Positions 17,470 through 27,058 are shown, counted from the first letter of the stretch. The stretch: 64,000 nt of DNA from CAVZTX01 sp963778375 (GCA_963778375.1 CAVZTX010000024.1:62001-126000); one strand, 5' to 3'. The notes: a model not told the origin generated them from the sequence alone. Program-made: numbers and translations.

Positions 17470-18810
17470 TCAGCTACGCATCCTCTCCTGCATCTTGCGC
17501 ATATCCGATGCCACTGTTCTAAGACCAATAAGGCAGACCAGGCCCGCGAGGAAAAGAAATGTTGGTGCGGTCGTGATAAGCGCGAGTCCCAGTGAGTGCG
17601 CCTGGTTATCGATGGCACCGATCAGCACAGGGGCTGAGGCATCGCCTAGCAAATGGGCGAGCAGCAGCGCCAACCCAATCGCAGTAGCACGCACCTCCGG
17701 TGTGATAATATCCTGAGTGACCGCATTCAGTGGGCCTGTGCAGAAGTTGAGAGAAATTGCCGCGACGACGAAGACAGCAATGAAAAGTGGCAGAGTGTGA
17801 ATGAACAACGCAATTAGCACAAGCGGTGCGCCAATCAGAAATCCCAGCGCCGCAACCAGCAAACGCCCTTCAGGACGCCGCCGCTGCGCAAAGTCGGCCA
17901 GCCAGCCACCGGCAACCGTTCCAATCAATCCACTGCTCACCAGTACCGCACCCGAGAGTATTCCTGCCTGCCCCACCTTCAGTTTGAAGGTATCAACGCA
18001 GTAGGAAGGGAGCCAGTATGAGGTACCGCCTATAGTGAAGAAACTGAAGACAAGCGCTCCTAGCAATACCCAGTAGGTCGGAATCTTGAAAAGTTTTTTC
18101 GCCGATGCCCAAAAATTGCTTCCTATCGTGCCATGTTCAACGACAGGTGCATTCCTCGCTTCCTGTCCATCATCCGAATTGTCTTCGTTATCAAACGCGC
18201 CGCGTGCTGGCTCGCTCATTCGCCATGCCAGAAATGCGGCAATCAGGCCGGGAATACCAACGACGTAGAACGCCGCACGCCAGCCGAAGGCCTCAGCCAC
18301 CAGTCCACCAAGCGTGAAGCCAATAGCCGCTCCAATCAATGTCCCTGATGACCAGTACGAGAGAATACGGCCTCGTTTGGCCTTGGGAAAGTAGTCTCCC
18401 AGCAGAGATAGCGATGCCGGAGCATAACCAGCCTCACCAATACCCAAGACAGACCGTACGAGAAACAACTGTACGAAGTTACGTGTAAAACCCACCAGTA
18501 CGGTGGCTACACTCCAGATTCCAACACACACGCTGACAATATTTTTGCGAATGCTTCTATCTGCCCATATACCCAGCGGCAAGGTAGCAATGCCGTACAC
18601 CAGGAGGAAAGCTGAGCCAAGGAGACCTTCCTGAAGTGCTGTCAATCCAAGATCTGCCTGGATTTTCGGAAGAACCGCAGGCAGGACATAGCGATCCGCA
18701 TAGTTGAGTATATTGATGATAAGTAATACCGTGAAAGCGAATCGGGCCTGGGATCTACCAGGTCGAATACCCCCTCCACTTTTCATCGGTGTTGGAGTAA
18801 CTGTAGCCAT
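17470..18810 (-). CDS. MFS transporter (spinster-like)
   Basis: A 446-aa membrane protein with 12 predicted helices in two halves separated by a charged cytoplasmic loop (residues ~206-232, EDNSDDGQEARN). The N-terminal half has NYADRYVLPAVLPKIQADL in helix 1 and the MFS signature GIWADRSIRKN between helices 2 and 3. This pattern is that of spinster-like/hexuronate-type MFS members. Substrate cannot be told. Divergent from the DedA gene; the gap between them carries both promoters. Confidence 0.85.
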   Translation of the reverse strand: MATVTPTPMKSGGGIRPGRSQARFAFTVLLIINILNYADRYVLPAVLPKIQADLGLTALQEGLLGSAFLLVYGIATLPLGIWADRSIRKNIVSVCVGIWSVATVLVGFTRNFVQLFLVRSVLGIGEAGYAPASLSLLGDYFPKAKRGRILSYWSSGTLIGAAIGFTLGGLVAEAFGWRAAFYVVGIPGLIAAFLAWRMSEPARGAFDNEDNSDDGQEARNAPVVEHGTIGSNFWASAKKLFKIPTYWVLLGALVFSFFTIGGTSYWLPSYCVDTFKLKVGQAGILSGAVLVSSGLIGTVAGGWLADFAQRRRPEGRLLVAALGFLIGAPLVLIALFIHTLPLFIAVFVVAAISLNFCTGPLNAVTQDIITPEVRATAIGLALLLAHLLGDASAPVLIGAIDNQAHSLGLALITTAPTFLFLAGLVCLIGLRTVASDMRKMQERMRS

Positions 18811-18892
18811 GTATAAATCTTTCTAAGTAGTTTAGTGTGCTCTTATCGTCTATAATAAAGACGAAGGTATGTCATAATTTTTGCTTCAATAC

Positions 18893-18920
18893 TTGTCTTA
18901 GTAACCATGTATAGTATAAA
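18893..18920 (+). promoter_or_regulatory. possible promoter of the DedA gene
   Basis: TTGTCT (18893-18898) and TATAAA (18915-18920) are 16 bases apart, in the MFS/DedA intergenic region. Hexamers are only moderately close to consensus. Confidence 0.35.
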
Positions 18921-18973
18921 CTAAGCCCCGGCATATGTCACCAGTACTATGTATGAGGAGAAGGATAGATCGT

Positions 18974-19654
18974 TTGAACGATATATTACATCTTATTACG
19001 CACGCGAACCCGCTTTTAATCTATCTCATTGTGGCGATAGTTCTCCTGCTTGAGAGTTCTGCCGTCCCAATTGTCAATAGCACCCTTCTGCTTTTTACCG
19101 GTGCGCTGGTCTCCTTTGGCCATCTCAATTTCTGGATACTGACCTTTGCTGCTATTCTAGGCAGTATTTCTGGGGCTTGCCTGGCTTACCTGATTGGCAG
19201 ACGTGGTGGCAGGCGCTTGTTCTTGCGCCTGGCAGGCACATTCCACGTCAGTGAGCAGAAAGTAGAAATGGCCGAAAGCTGGTTTCAAAACAGGGGAATA
19301 TGGATGATCTTCTTAGCTCGTATCATTCCATATATACGTCCCTTTGCCTGTTTCCCTGCTGGCATCTCGCGAATGCCCTTTGCGCGTTTCTTTCTAGCTG
19401 CCCTGGCCGGTTCAACGATCTGGTGCATCGGCATACTCTATCTAGGCTGGGCGCTTGGTAGCCGCTGGAAGTTAGCATTTGATTTCATGCGGCACTACAC
19501 CATCCCAGCAATCGCCATCCTCATACTCCTCATAGCTCTCTACTTTCTCATCAAATATACCCTCAAAAGGTACCTGCCTCACCAACCCCAACCTTACTCA
19601 CATTCCACCAACAATGAAGATGAGCACAATAACAGCGATTTGCTCGAGGTATGA
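18974..19654 (+). CDS. DedA family membrane protein
   Basis: A SNARE-associated/DedA membrane protein (~226 aa) of the undecaprenyl-phosphate or lipid flippase superfamily. It shows the family's conserved segments: SSAVPIVNSTLLLFTGAL (residues ~30-47), YLIGRRGGRRL, FLARIIPYIRPFACFPAG, the re-entrant loop sequence, and GSTIWCIGILYLGWALG. I choose TTG 18974 because GAGGAGAAGG lies 8 bases before it; ATG 18935 and ATG 18953 are in frame upstream but lack a ribosome site. Tail is hydrophilic and acidic. Confidence 0.88.
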   Translation: MNDILHLITHANPLLIYLIVAIVLLLESSAVPIVNSTLLLFTGALVSFGHLNFWILTFAAILGSISGACLAYLIGRRGGRRLFLRLAGTFHVSEQKVEMAESWFQNRGIWMIFLARIIPYIRPFACFPAGISRMPFARFFLAALAGSTIWCIGILYLGWALGSRWKLAFDFMRHYTIPAIAILILLIALYFLIKYTLKRYLPHQPQPYSHSTNNEDEHNNSDLLEV

Positions 19655-19681
19655 AAAGCTGCCGTCCTCCGCGCTCCTACT

Positions 19682-20437
19682 TTAAGCCCGTACAATAGTA
19701 ATTCCCTGTGCTCGATAGGGAGCTAACGCCTCATCAGGAACAGAGCGCTCGGTTATAAGATGCGTTAGATCGCTGAGCGGCCCAATGATATAGGGCGCAG
19801 CCGTCCCCAACTTCTCCGCCGATGTCAGTGCCACCACTTCAGCAGCACTGGCGATCATAGCCCGCTTCACATAAGCCTCTTCCAGATTCAAAGTGCTGAT
19901 CCCAACGTCAGGATGCAGGCTACTGATACCTAGAAAGCATAGGTCGGCGCGAATGCCACGGTATGCCTCAACCGTTGCCGCACCCAGCGTTACCAGTTCG
20001 TACTTGTAAAGTTTCCCTCCGATCACAATGGCCTCGACTGTCGGATGTTCTGCCAGGGCCAGTGCAATCGGTGGGCTATGCGTAATAACCGTAGCACGCA
20101 GATCATGTGGCAATTGCTGCGCCACTTGTAGCAGAGTGGTGCCTCCATCCAGGATAATAACCTGATTCTGGCGGATGAGCCGTATCGCAGCATTTGCAAT
20201 AGCCGCCTTAGCCCCAGGCGCTTGTTGCTGGCGCTCCGTGAAACGAGCGCTGGTAGGTAAGCGAGGCAATGCCCCTCCATGCACCCGCTGAAGCTCTCCT
20301 GAGGCAGCTAATTCGCGCAGGTCGCGCCGAATAGTATCTTCTGAAACATGCAAGTTCCTGCTTAGTTCTGACGCGAGCACCTTTCCCTCGCGTTGCAGCA
20401 TGTGCATAATTGAACGTCGTCGTTCTGCTGTCAGCAT
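19682..20437 (-). CDS. DeoR family transcriptional regulator
   Basis: A 251-aa repressor with N-terminal HTH (MLTAERRRSIMHMLQREGKV … VSEDTIRRDLRELAASGEL, residues 1-52) and a C-terminal DeoR sensor domain (ILDGGTTLLQVAQQL, phosphosugar-binding). Start set at ATG 20437 because AAGGAGAAAAACGCA precedes it; an upstream in-frame ATG adds 22 unlikely residues. It is divergent from the methylglyoxal synthase gene, so control of that gene and of the following phosphatase by a sugar phosphate is a reasonable inference. Confidence 0.9.
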   Translation of the reverse strand: MLTAERRRSIMHMLQREGKVLASELSRNLHVSEDTIRRDLRELAASGELQRVHGGALPRLPTSARFTERQQQAPGAKAAIANAAIRLIRQNQVIILDGGTTLLQVAQQLPHDLRATVITHSPPIALALAEHPTVEAIVIGGKLYKYELVTLGAATVEAYRGIRADLCFLGISSLHPDVGISTLNLEEAYVKRAMIASAAEVVALTSAEKLGTAAPYIIGPLSDLTHLITERSVPDEALAPYRAQGITIVRA

Positions 20438-20586
20438 TGCGTTTTTCTCCTTGAAAATGCATGATATACCTTGACTTTGCATGAAACTCTGTGGTAACAT
20501 CATAATTGTGCAGTATATTGCATGTTAGTGCTGGTTGTCAATAGTTTAGTACGCACATCTTTTTCACGAAAGTGAGGTATCATACA
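20438..20586. promoter_or_regulatory. divergent promoter region deoR-like / mgsA
   Basis: Contains TTGACT at 20471-20476 on the + strand and three GCATG-containing repeats (near 20458, 20480 and 20520) that could be half-sites for the DeoR protein. No dyad is clear enough to define an operator. Confidence 0.35.
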
Positions 20587-21093
20587 ATGAATGAGGGTTC
20601 TCGCCAACTTATAGATACACCAAAGAAAATCGCCCTCGTCGCACACGACGATAAAAAGCAGGACCTGCTTGAATGGGCGCGCTACAATAAGTACCTTCTG
20701 ATTCATCACGAGCTTTATGCAACAGGTACCACGGGCAAACTCCTGGAACAGGAACTTGGTCTCGAAATAAACAAGTTACAAAGCGGCCCACTCGGCGGCG
20801 ATCAGCAAATTGGTGCCAAGATCGCTGCGGGAGATCTCGATTTGTTGATCTTCTTCTGGGACCCGCTCAGTACACAGCCACACGAATCGGACGTGAGAGC
20901 ACTCTTACGCATCGCTGTAGTATGGAATATTCCCGTCGCCTGTAATCGAGCTTCTGCCGATTTCATGATCTCATCACCCTTGCTCTCCAGCACCTATCAG
21001 CGGCTTTCACCCGATTATCATCAGTACACCGCACGCATGGACCATGATTCAACGAAATCGCAGGAACATAAAGAGGAGGCAATTCCTCGCTGA
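20587..21093 (+). CDS. mgsA: methylglyoxal synthase
   Basis: Converts dihydroxyacetone phosphate to methylglyoxal and phosphate. The 168-aa protein has the family marks KKIALVAHDDKK (residues ~11-22), LYATGTTGKLLEQ, SGPLGGDQQIGAKIAAG with the catalytic region, and DLLIFFWDPLSTQPHESDVRALLR, IPVACNRASADF. It exceeds the usual ~150 aa by a short hydrophilic tail. Start ATG 20587 lies 12 bases after GTGAGG. The HAD phosphatase follows 46 bases later. Confidence 0.95.
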   Translation: MNEGSRQLIDTPKKIALVAHDDKKQDLLEWARYNKYLLIHHELYATGTTGKLLEQELGLEINKLQSGPLGGDQQIGAKIAAGDLDLLIFFWDPLSTQPHESDVRALLRIAVVWNIPVACNRASADFMISSPLLSSTYQRLSPDYHQYTARMDHDSTKSQEHKEEAIPR

Positions 21094-21139
21094 ACAACGT
21101 AGTGATTACTGGCTTTTGATACACTACGGAGGAACACAC

Positions 21140-21904
21140 ATGGACAATATCAAGAACTACCTGATGGATATGGATGGAGTCATTCTAAGAGGCACGACAC
21201 TTATTCCGGGAGCGGCAGAATTTGTGCAACGTCTGCGTGCGCGGGAGATTCCGTTCTTGATCCTCACCAATAACTCGCTTTATACCCAGCGCGACCTGCA
21301 GGTGCGGTTATCCTATATGGGTCTAGACGTGCCACCTGAGGCAATTTTCACTTCCGCTCTGGCGACAGCTCAGTTCTTGCACTCACAGCGGCCAGACGGA
21401 CGGGCATTCGTCATAGGTGAGTCCGGGCTGACGACCGCCTTGCATGACGTTGGCTATATCCTTACCGATCAAGACCCTGAATATGTCGTGCTGGGCGAAA
21501 CAACTGCGTATAGCTTCGACCGTATCACTCGCGCTATCCGCTTCGTGTCGGCAGGAGCACGTTTCATCGCCACCAATCCCGATGTAATGGGGCCTGGTGA
21601 AGGTGGCATCGTTCCCGCGACCGGTGCTGTAGCTGCATTGATCAGCGCAGCCACCGGTGTCCAGCCCTACTTTGTAGGCAAACCAAATCCGCTGATGATG
21701 CGCTCGGCATTACGCACACTCAATGCCCATTCTGAGAATTCCGTGATGATCGGTGATCGCATGGACACCGATATCGTCGCAGGAATCGAGAGTGGCCTGC
21801 GAACCATCCTTGTACTCACCGGAGTCACCAGTCCCGAGCAAGTGGAGCGCTTCCCCTATCGCCCTACATGGATAAGGGAATCCATTGCTGAAGTTGAACT
21901 GTAA
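21140..21904 (+). CDS. HAD-IIA phosphatase (NagD/UmpH-like)
   Basis: A 254-aa HAD hydrolase with motif I LMDMDGVI (residues ~8-15), the C2-type cap, motif II in LTNNS, the KPNPLM lysine motif and GDRMDTDI (motif IV). HAD-IIA enzymes dephosphorylate sugar phosphates, nucleotides or 4-nitrophenyl phosphate; the natural substrate is not clear. Start ATG 21140 follows GGAGGAACACAC, an excellent ribosome site; an upstream in-frame start overlaps mgsA and is less likely. Confidence 0.9.
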   Translation: MDNIKNYLMDMDGVILRGTTLIPGAAEFVQRLRAREIPFLILTNNSLYTQRDLQVRLSYMGLDVPPEAIFTSALATAQFLHSQRPDGRAFVIGESGLTTALHDVGYILTDQDPEYVVLGETTAYSFDRITRAIRFVSAGARFIATNPDVMGPGEGGIVPATGAVAALISAATGVQPYFVGKPNPLMMRSALRTLNAHSENSVMIGDRMDTDIVAGIESGLRTILVLTGVTSPEQVERFPYRPTWIRESIAEVEL

Positions 21905-21917
21905 GTTAGCAAGCATT

Positions 21918-21974
21918 GTCGTATTGGATGCAGGCTTTGTCGCCACGGGTAACAAAGCCTGCATCCAATACGAC
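21918..21974. terminator. 23-bp perfect hairpin between convergent genes
   Basis: Bases 21918-21940 are the exact reverse complement of 21952-21974 with an 11-base loop (CGCCACGGGTA). It lies between the convergent HAD and serA genes. No T-run follows on either side, so it may work as a transcript-protecting hairpin or factor-assisted terminator. Confidence 0.6.
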
Positions 21975-21996
21975 ATCTGCGCATCGTCGCAGGCAA

Positions 21997-23685
21997 TTAT
22001 AATTTCACCACCGTCAGCCCAAAGATATCTCCCGCTGCACCAATCTCTTCGAGCGTCCAATCCGGAATGGGATCATCCACCGAAACGATCATCAAGGCTG
22101 TATCGGGCGAACGTTGCGGATCGCGTAGCCGTGGAGTCCGGTCAATAGGCCCAACATCCATATGGCGGATATTGACATTTGCTTTACCCAGAATAGTGCC
22201 AACCCGCCCAATCATGCCAGGCTGGTCATAGTTACGGCAGAAGAGAATATAACCCTCCGGCACAAACTCCGTCCAATAACGTCCTACACGCACAATACGC
22301 GCTTCGTCATGCATCACCGTCCCGGCAAGTACCTCCACGCGTTCGTCACCTGAGCCAGGTTTTCCTGCAAACGATGAGGCGTATCCGTTAGAATTCTGCA
22401 CGCGCATCGTAATCAGGTTGGCAAATTCGGTCGGCATCGGAGATTTCTGCTCAGTGATCTCCAGCCCCCATTGCTTTGCCAGCAACTGCGCGTTAATCAT
22501 GTTCACATGCGCATCCGATACCGATTCGAGCAAGCCCTTGATCAGCGCCGCCTGTAAGGGACGCAGGTCATAATTTGCGATATCGCCGCTGAAGGACAAC
22601 TCGATCTTATTGAGCGGCCCGGGCTGCAATTGTGTATACAGGCGGGCCATCTGCTCGATCAGCCGCATATATGGTTGCAGCACCTTGAGTGTTTCGGGCA
22701 GAATAAGTGGCGCATTCACCGCCGCACGTGGAAATCCTCCACCCAGCACCGTTATGATCTGCTCTGCAACATCCGTTGCCACCCCTACCTGTGCCTCTTC
22801 CGTTGATGCTCCCAGATGCGGTGTGGCAATCACTCGCTCGTGCGTCAGTAGTTGTTGCAGCACGGCATCATCACGAATTGGCTCTTGACTGAAGACATCC
22901 AGCGCGACCCCAGCCAGTTGATTCTCATTCAGGGCATTCAGCAGTGCCTCTTCATCGATCAAACCCCCACGTGCGCAGTTGATTAAACGTGCCCCAGGCT
23001 TAAGCAGGCTCAGTTCATGTGTACCGATAATCCCACGCGTTCCTTTAGGGCCGCTGGTGAGCGAGGTGTGCAGCGTCACGAAATCCGCCGATTTCAGCAC
23101 CTCCTCCATGCTCATCATCGTTACATCAAGCTTACGAGCATGCTCAGGTGCCACATAGGGATCAAAAGCGATGATCTGCATTTCTAATCCCTGTGCACGT
23201 CGTGCAACCTCTGTCCCGACCTTCCCCAGCCCGATGATGCCGAGCACCTTGTTGCGTACCTCGACACCCAGGAAACGGCTCTTTTCCCATTTCCCGCTTT
23301 TCATGCTGCTATTCGCGGCGGGAATGTGCCGTGCCAGTGCCATTAACATCGCAATTGTATGCTCTGCCGCCGCTATGATATTGCCCGTGGGCGAGTTGAC
23401 AACCATGATACCTTGCCTTGTGGCCGCCTCGATATCAATGTTATCAACGCCTACGCCGGCGCGTCCGACAATCTTGAGTTGTGTTGCCGCTTCCAGAATG
23501 TCGGCTGTCACCTGTGTTTCACTGCGCACGATCAGCGCTGTATAGTTTCCAATAACCGCCCTTAACTGCTCCGGCTTGAGGCCTGGTCGCTCGTCAATCT
23601 GCGCTTCTGGCAGTTGCTCGCGCAGGAGATCAATACCCTCCTGCGCGACACGGTCAGCAATCAATATACGCGTTGCCTCTACCAT
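21997..23685 (-). CDS. serA: D-3-phosphoglycerate dehydrogenase
   Basis: First step of serine synthesis from 3-phosphoglycerate. The 562-aa long form has the NAD domain with GIIGLGKVGTEVARRAQG (residues ~150-167), catalytic Arg/Glu/His in NCARGGLIDEEAL, DVFSQEP and TPHLGASTEEAQ, then the allosteric substrate-binding domain and a C-terminal ACT domain (PGMIGRVGTILGKANVNIRHM), which usually gives serine feedback inhibition. The aminotransferase gene lies 20 bases upstream, so both are one operon. Confidence 0.95.
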   Translation of the reverse strand: MVEATRILIADRVAQEGIDLLREQLPEAQIDERPGLKPEQLRAVIGNYTALIVRSETQVTADILEAATQLKIVGRAGVGVDNIDIEAATRQGIMVVNSPTGNIIAAAEHTIAMLMALARHIPAANSSMKSGKWEKSRFLGVEVRNKVLGIIGLGKVGTEVARRAQGLEMQIIAFDPYVAPEHARKLDVTMMSMEEVLKSADFVTLHTSLTSGPKGTRGIIGTHELSLLKPGARLINCARGGLIDEEALLNALNENQLAGVALDVFSQEPIRDDAVLQQLLTHERVIATPHLGASTEEAQVGVATDVAEQIITVLGGGFPRAAVNAPLILPETLKVLQPYMRLIEQMARLYTQLQPGPLNKIELSFSGDIANYDLRPLQAALIKGLLESVSDAHVNMINAQLLAKQWGLEITEQKSPMPTEFANLITMRVQNSNGYASSFAGKPGSGDERVEVLAGTVMHDEARIVRVGRYWTEFVPEGYILFCRNYDQPGMIGRVGTILGKANVNIRHMDVGPIDRTPRLRDPQRSPDTALMIVSVDDPIPDWTLEEIGAAGDIFGLTVVKL

Positions 23686-23705
23686 TCGACAACTTCCTCT
23701 CTACT

Positions 23706-24863
23706 CTACCCTTCAAATCCCATTTCTCGTAATCGCATCTCCAACGTATCCATAGCCTCAACCAGGTCTACTTCCTGGAAGTAACCAAGATGTCCAACCC
23801 GGATAATTTTCCCTTCAAGATGCTCCTGGCCACCCGCGAAGACAACCTGATCTTCATCACGCAGCTTTTTCAATAAAGCTTTCGTATCAATACCTTCCGG
23901 TGTTCGTATAGCCGTAACGGTATTTGATGCGTGTGCTTCGTCGGCAAACAACTGTAATCCCATCTCTTTGGCTCGCCAGCGTACATAATCGCCAATGCGC
24001 TCGTGCCGTTCAAAGATAGCCTCGCGTCCCTCCGCCAGCATCATCTCTAACGCCAGGTCCAATGCGTAGAAGACTGAGACAGGCGGAGTCGTCGGATGTT
24101 GCCACTTTTCCAGATTCTTGCGCGACAGTTCCCAATCGAAGTAGAATCGTGGCAATTTCGCACTCTTATTCGCTTCCCATGCGCGAGGCCCTGGGGCTAT
24201 CATCATTATTCCAGGCGGGGTCATCCATCCTTTTTGAGAACCTGTGAATACCACATCGATGTCCCAGGGATCCATTTCCAGGGGTACGCAACCTAGCGAA
24301 CTCACCGCGTCAACAGCAATTAACGTGTCAGGACTAAGACTCCGTACCAAGGCTGCGAGTCTCTCTACGTCATTCATAACGCCTGTCGAGGTTTCATTAT
24401 GCGTCATGAGCACCCCACGATATGGTGCCAGCGACTTAAGTCGTGCCTCAACAATATTCAGATCAGCCGCCTGTCCCCACGGAAATTCGATGCGGGACAC
24501 CTGTAATCCATAGCGCTCAGCTATTTTAGCGAAACGATTGCCAAAAGCGCCGATTGTGATCGCAACGACGTGATCGCCCGGTGAAAAGAGATTAGCAATA
24601 GCCGCCTCTTGTCCACCTGTACCGGATGCGGGATAAGTGAGTACCGGCGAAGCCGTTTGAAAGAAGTATTGTAAGCGCGGTGTCACACGGCGCATTATAG
24701 CCGCGAACTCCGGCCCGCGATGATTAATCATCGGTTGGGCAAGCGCCTTCAATACCTCTTTAGGTACAGGAGTAGGGCCAGGAATGCGCAAATTTTGTTC
24801 GGGAATGGGAGCACGAGGCTCTACCTCTGGAATAGGAATTGCTTTTCGTTCTGAAATAGTCAT
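23706..24863 (-). CDS. class V aminotransferase (serine/alanine-glyoxylate type)
   Basis: A PLP enzyme of fold type I, 385 aa from the preferred start MTISERKAIP at 24863 (an in-frame ATG at 24929 adds 22 residues). Features: LRIPGPTPVPKEVL near the N-terminus, PASGTGGQEAAIANLFSPGD, DAVSSLGCVPLEMD (PLP Asp) and FTGSQKGWMTPPG with the Schiff-base lysine. Its place before serA points to a role in serine synthesis or its reversal (phosphoserine or serine-pyruvate/glyoxylate transamination). Confidence 0.9.
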   Translation of the reverse strand: MTISERKAIPIPEVEPRAPIPEQNLRIPGPTPVPKEVLKALAQPMINHRGPEFAAIMRRVTPRLQYFFQTASPVLTYPASGTGGQEAAIANLFSPGDHVVAITIGAFGNRFAKIAERYGLQVSRIEFPWGQAADLNIVEARLKSLAPYRGVLMTHNETSTGVMNDVERLAALVRSLSPDTLIAVDAVSSLGCVPLEMDPWDIDVVFTGSQKGWMTPPGIMMIAPGPRAWEANKSAKLPRFYFDWELSRKNLEKWQHPTTPPVSVFYALDLALEMMLAEGREAIFERHERIGDYVRWRAKEMGLQLFADEAHASNTVTAIRTPEGIDTKALLKKLRDEDQVVFAGGQEHLEGKIIRVGHLGYFQEVDLVEAMDTLEMRLREMGFEG

Positions 24864-24937
24864 GAATACTGCTCTCAATCTATGCGGCCTTAGCAGCCGA
24901 CCTATACAATCCATTACGCTTCGTTGCAATCAATAAT

Positions 24938-24970
24938 ATGCGGCGAACAACGACCTGTTATCCGCCGCAT
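24938..24970 (-). promoter_or_regulatory. leader hairpin upstream of the aminotransferase-serA operon
   Basis: ATGCGGCG (24938-24945) and CGCCGCAT (24963-24970) form an 8-bp stem with a 17-base loop, 75 bases before the minus-strand start. Could be a leader element; there is no adjacent T-run. Confidence 0.25.
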
Positions 24971-25124
24971 TGAAGATAACTCTATTGCCTCAGTATAGCC
25001 GTGGGGAAGAAAGATGTCAAACTGCAATGATCTGTTATAATATCCTTACTATTTATAACCTTTTGAAACTTTATCGTCTACATAATAGTAAACAACTTAG
25101 AACAAAAAATCAGAGAGGACTCGC

Positions 25125-26336
25125 TTGGACACTTCTGGAGAAATTAGCTTTCGAGGGCTTATCAGCCGCTTGCATGCATCAACTGATGAATCTGCTTCTA
25201 CCACACCCACTAGTGATCATCTCCTTACAACTCATCCTGGTGAATTTCCTATCATTGAGGGAAATGTGGTCCATTTCATCGCTAGAGACCACCCCGGTAT
25301 TATCACTGGGGTGATTGGAGATTGGAATGGTTGGGATGCACGTAAAGCAGTTATGACCCCGATTGGGTATGGCCTTTTACACTATCAGCATGAGTTTGAA
25401 GAAGATGCTCGCCTGGACTACTTTTTCTATGAGGTTGATGTAGATAAATTAAAGGGCTTGCCTTTTGAAGAGGCATTGGTCCATGCACCTATTCATTCAA
25501 TGCGTGATCCACTCAATCCTCGTGTCGGTGAGTCTGGATTTGGTCTGAAAAGCGAACTAGCTATGCCAGGCTATTCACGGCCAGTAGCTACACTTGAGCA
25601 GGTGGGAACAACTTCTGGCACCTTGCACGAGGGAACTATTACCAGCAAAATACTCGGGCAAGAGCGTACTTATACCGTATATCTACCGGCAAGTTATAGC
25701 ACTCATGAGAAACCTTACCCAACCATTTACTTTAAAGATGGCGGTGATTATCTGAAGATGGGCAAGGCTCCTATTATTCTTGATAACTTGATAAGCATGG
25801 GCGTGATCCGTCCGGTAGTAGCTGTGTTTATTCCTCCTGTTGAGCGTACCAAAGAATATAACTGTGGTGATAGATATGTACAATTCTTCTGCGAAGAACT
25901 GATACCACACATGCACCATCAGTATAATCTCAGCACTGATCCTACAGAACGTGCGGTAATAGGTCCTTCATTAGGTGGTCTCATCTCCCTCTACATTGGC
26001 AGTCAACGACCAGATTTGTTTGGACTGATAGGGGCGCAATCTAGTGCCGTACACAGCGTATATGGACTGGATACATACAATTCCCGAACGGCTTATGCCG
26101 TCTCGCCACGCCTGCCTCTGCGCTTGCACCTGGTTATCGGTACATATGAGGCCTGCTTTGATATCGATAAGTACGGCCATTGCCAGGACCTGCTCAATCC
26201 TGTGCGAGATCTTCGCTCAGTGCTTGAGCAATCTGGCTATGCCTACCGCTACGCCGAACATCACCAGGGGCATAGCTGGGGATTGTGGCGCGATACCCTC
26301 GTTGATGCCCTTACCTACTTCTTTAGCGAAGGCTAG
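25125..26336 (+). CDS. esterase, enterochelin-esterase/EstD-like
   Basis: A 403-aa cytoplasmic protein. Residues ~45-125 look like an early-set (E-set) domain (HFIARDHPGIITGVIGDWNGWD), followed by an alpha/beta-hydrolase esterase of the Fes/PF00756 type with nucleophile motif GPSLGGL (residues ~284-290), TYEACFD and HQGHSWGLWRD carrying the likely catalytic His. No signal peptide, so an intracellular substrate such as an imported siderophore or acyl ester is possible. Start is TTG 25125 after AGAGAGGACTCGC. Confidence 0.82.
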   Translation: MDTSGEISFRGLISRLHASTDESASTTPTSDHLLTTHPGEFPIIEGNVVHFIARDHPGIITGVIGDWNGWDARKAVMTPIGYGLLHYQHEFEEDARLDYFFYEVDVDKLKGLPFEEALVHAPIHSMRDPLNPRVGESGFGLKSELAMPGYSRPVATLEQVGTTSGTLHEGTITSKILGQERTYTVYLPASYSTHEKPYPTIYFKDGGDYLKMGKAPIILDNLISMGVIRPVVAVFIPPVERTKEYNCGDRYVQFFCEELIPHMHHQYNLSTDPTERAVIGPSLGGLISLYIGSQRPDLFGLIGAQSSAVHSVYGLDTYNSRTAYAVSPRLPLRLHLVIGTYEACFDIDKYGHCQDLLNPVRDLRSVLEQSGYAYRYAEHHQGHSWGLWRDTLVDALTYFFSEG

Positions 26337-26495
26337 GAAATCATCGTTGACAATTTCTCCCCTGCATGCTATCCTAGGGAAGCCGTAGTTCAAGAATGCA
26401 TATGCGCTGAGGTAGGACGCGGCGCTGCTATATACATACCCCTGGTAGGGCCACAATGTATTCCGCCCAAGGGGAAGAGGTGAGAGAAAAAACGC

Positions 26496-26798
26496 ATGAC
26501 TGTGAAAATTCGCTTAAAACGTGTGGGCAAGACCAAGGCCCCAAGTTATCGTGTTGTGGTTGCCGACTCGCGTTTCCCTCGCGATGGTCGCATTATCGAA
26601 AACATTGGTTGGTACAACCCTCGTGTAGAACCTTCTGCAATTCACATTGATGAAGAGAAGGTTATGGGCTGGCTAAAGAATGGCGCACAACCAACTGACT
26701 CAGTAGCGAGCTTGCTCAAACGCACCGGTGTCCTGGCCCGTTTCGAGCAAACAAAATCTGCTGCCGCTGTTGCTCCTTCTACTACTGAAGCTGAATAA
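26496..26798 (+). CDS. rpsP: 30S ribosomal protein bS16
   Basis: 100-aa ribosomal protein beginning MTVKIRLKRVGKTKAPSYRV, with the RDGR(I/F)IE and GWYNP motifs at residues ~28-43. First gene of the usual rpsP-khpA-rimM cluster; here trmD and rplS do not follow rimM. Alanine-rich C-terminal tail is normal for the phylum. Confidence 0.97.
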   Translation: MTVKIRLKRVGKTKAPSYRVVVADSRFPRDGRIIENIGWYNPRVEPSAIHIDEEKVMGWLKNGAQPTDSVASLLKRTGVLARFEQTKSAAAVAPSTTEAE

Positions 26799-26819
26799 TA
26801 TCTGTATAAGGTTGAAGCA

Positions 26820-27050
26820 ATGCGTAAACTAGTTGAGTACATCGCTCAGTCGCTGGTAGATGATCCGTCGGCTGTACAGGTACGCGAAGTGCGCAATGAT
26901 CGCAATGCCCTGGTACTGGAACTACACGTGGCACCAGACGACTTTGGTAAAGTGATCGGTCGTCAAGGTCGAGTCGCCAAAGCTATGCGCTCATTGCTCC
27001 GGGCAGGCGGTACTCGTGAAGGTCGTCATACTTCACTAGAGATATTGTAG
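26820..27050 (+). CDS. khpA: KH-domain RNA-binding protein KhpA
   Basis: 76-aa protein that is essentially one KH domain, with DDFGKVIGRQGRVAKAMRSL (residues ~40-59) containing the GxxG RNA-binding loop. Works with KhpB in other bacteria in small-RNA or cell-wall regulation. Located 21 bases after rpsP and 8 bases before rimM, the standard order. Confidence 0.95.
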   Translation: MRKLVEYIAQSLVDDPSAVQVREVRNDRNALVLELHVAPDDFGKVIGRQGRVAKAMRSLLRAGGTREGRHTSLEIL

Positions 27051-27058
27051 AGGGCCAC

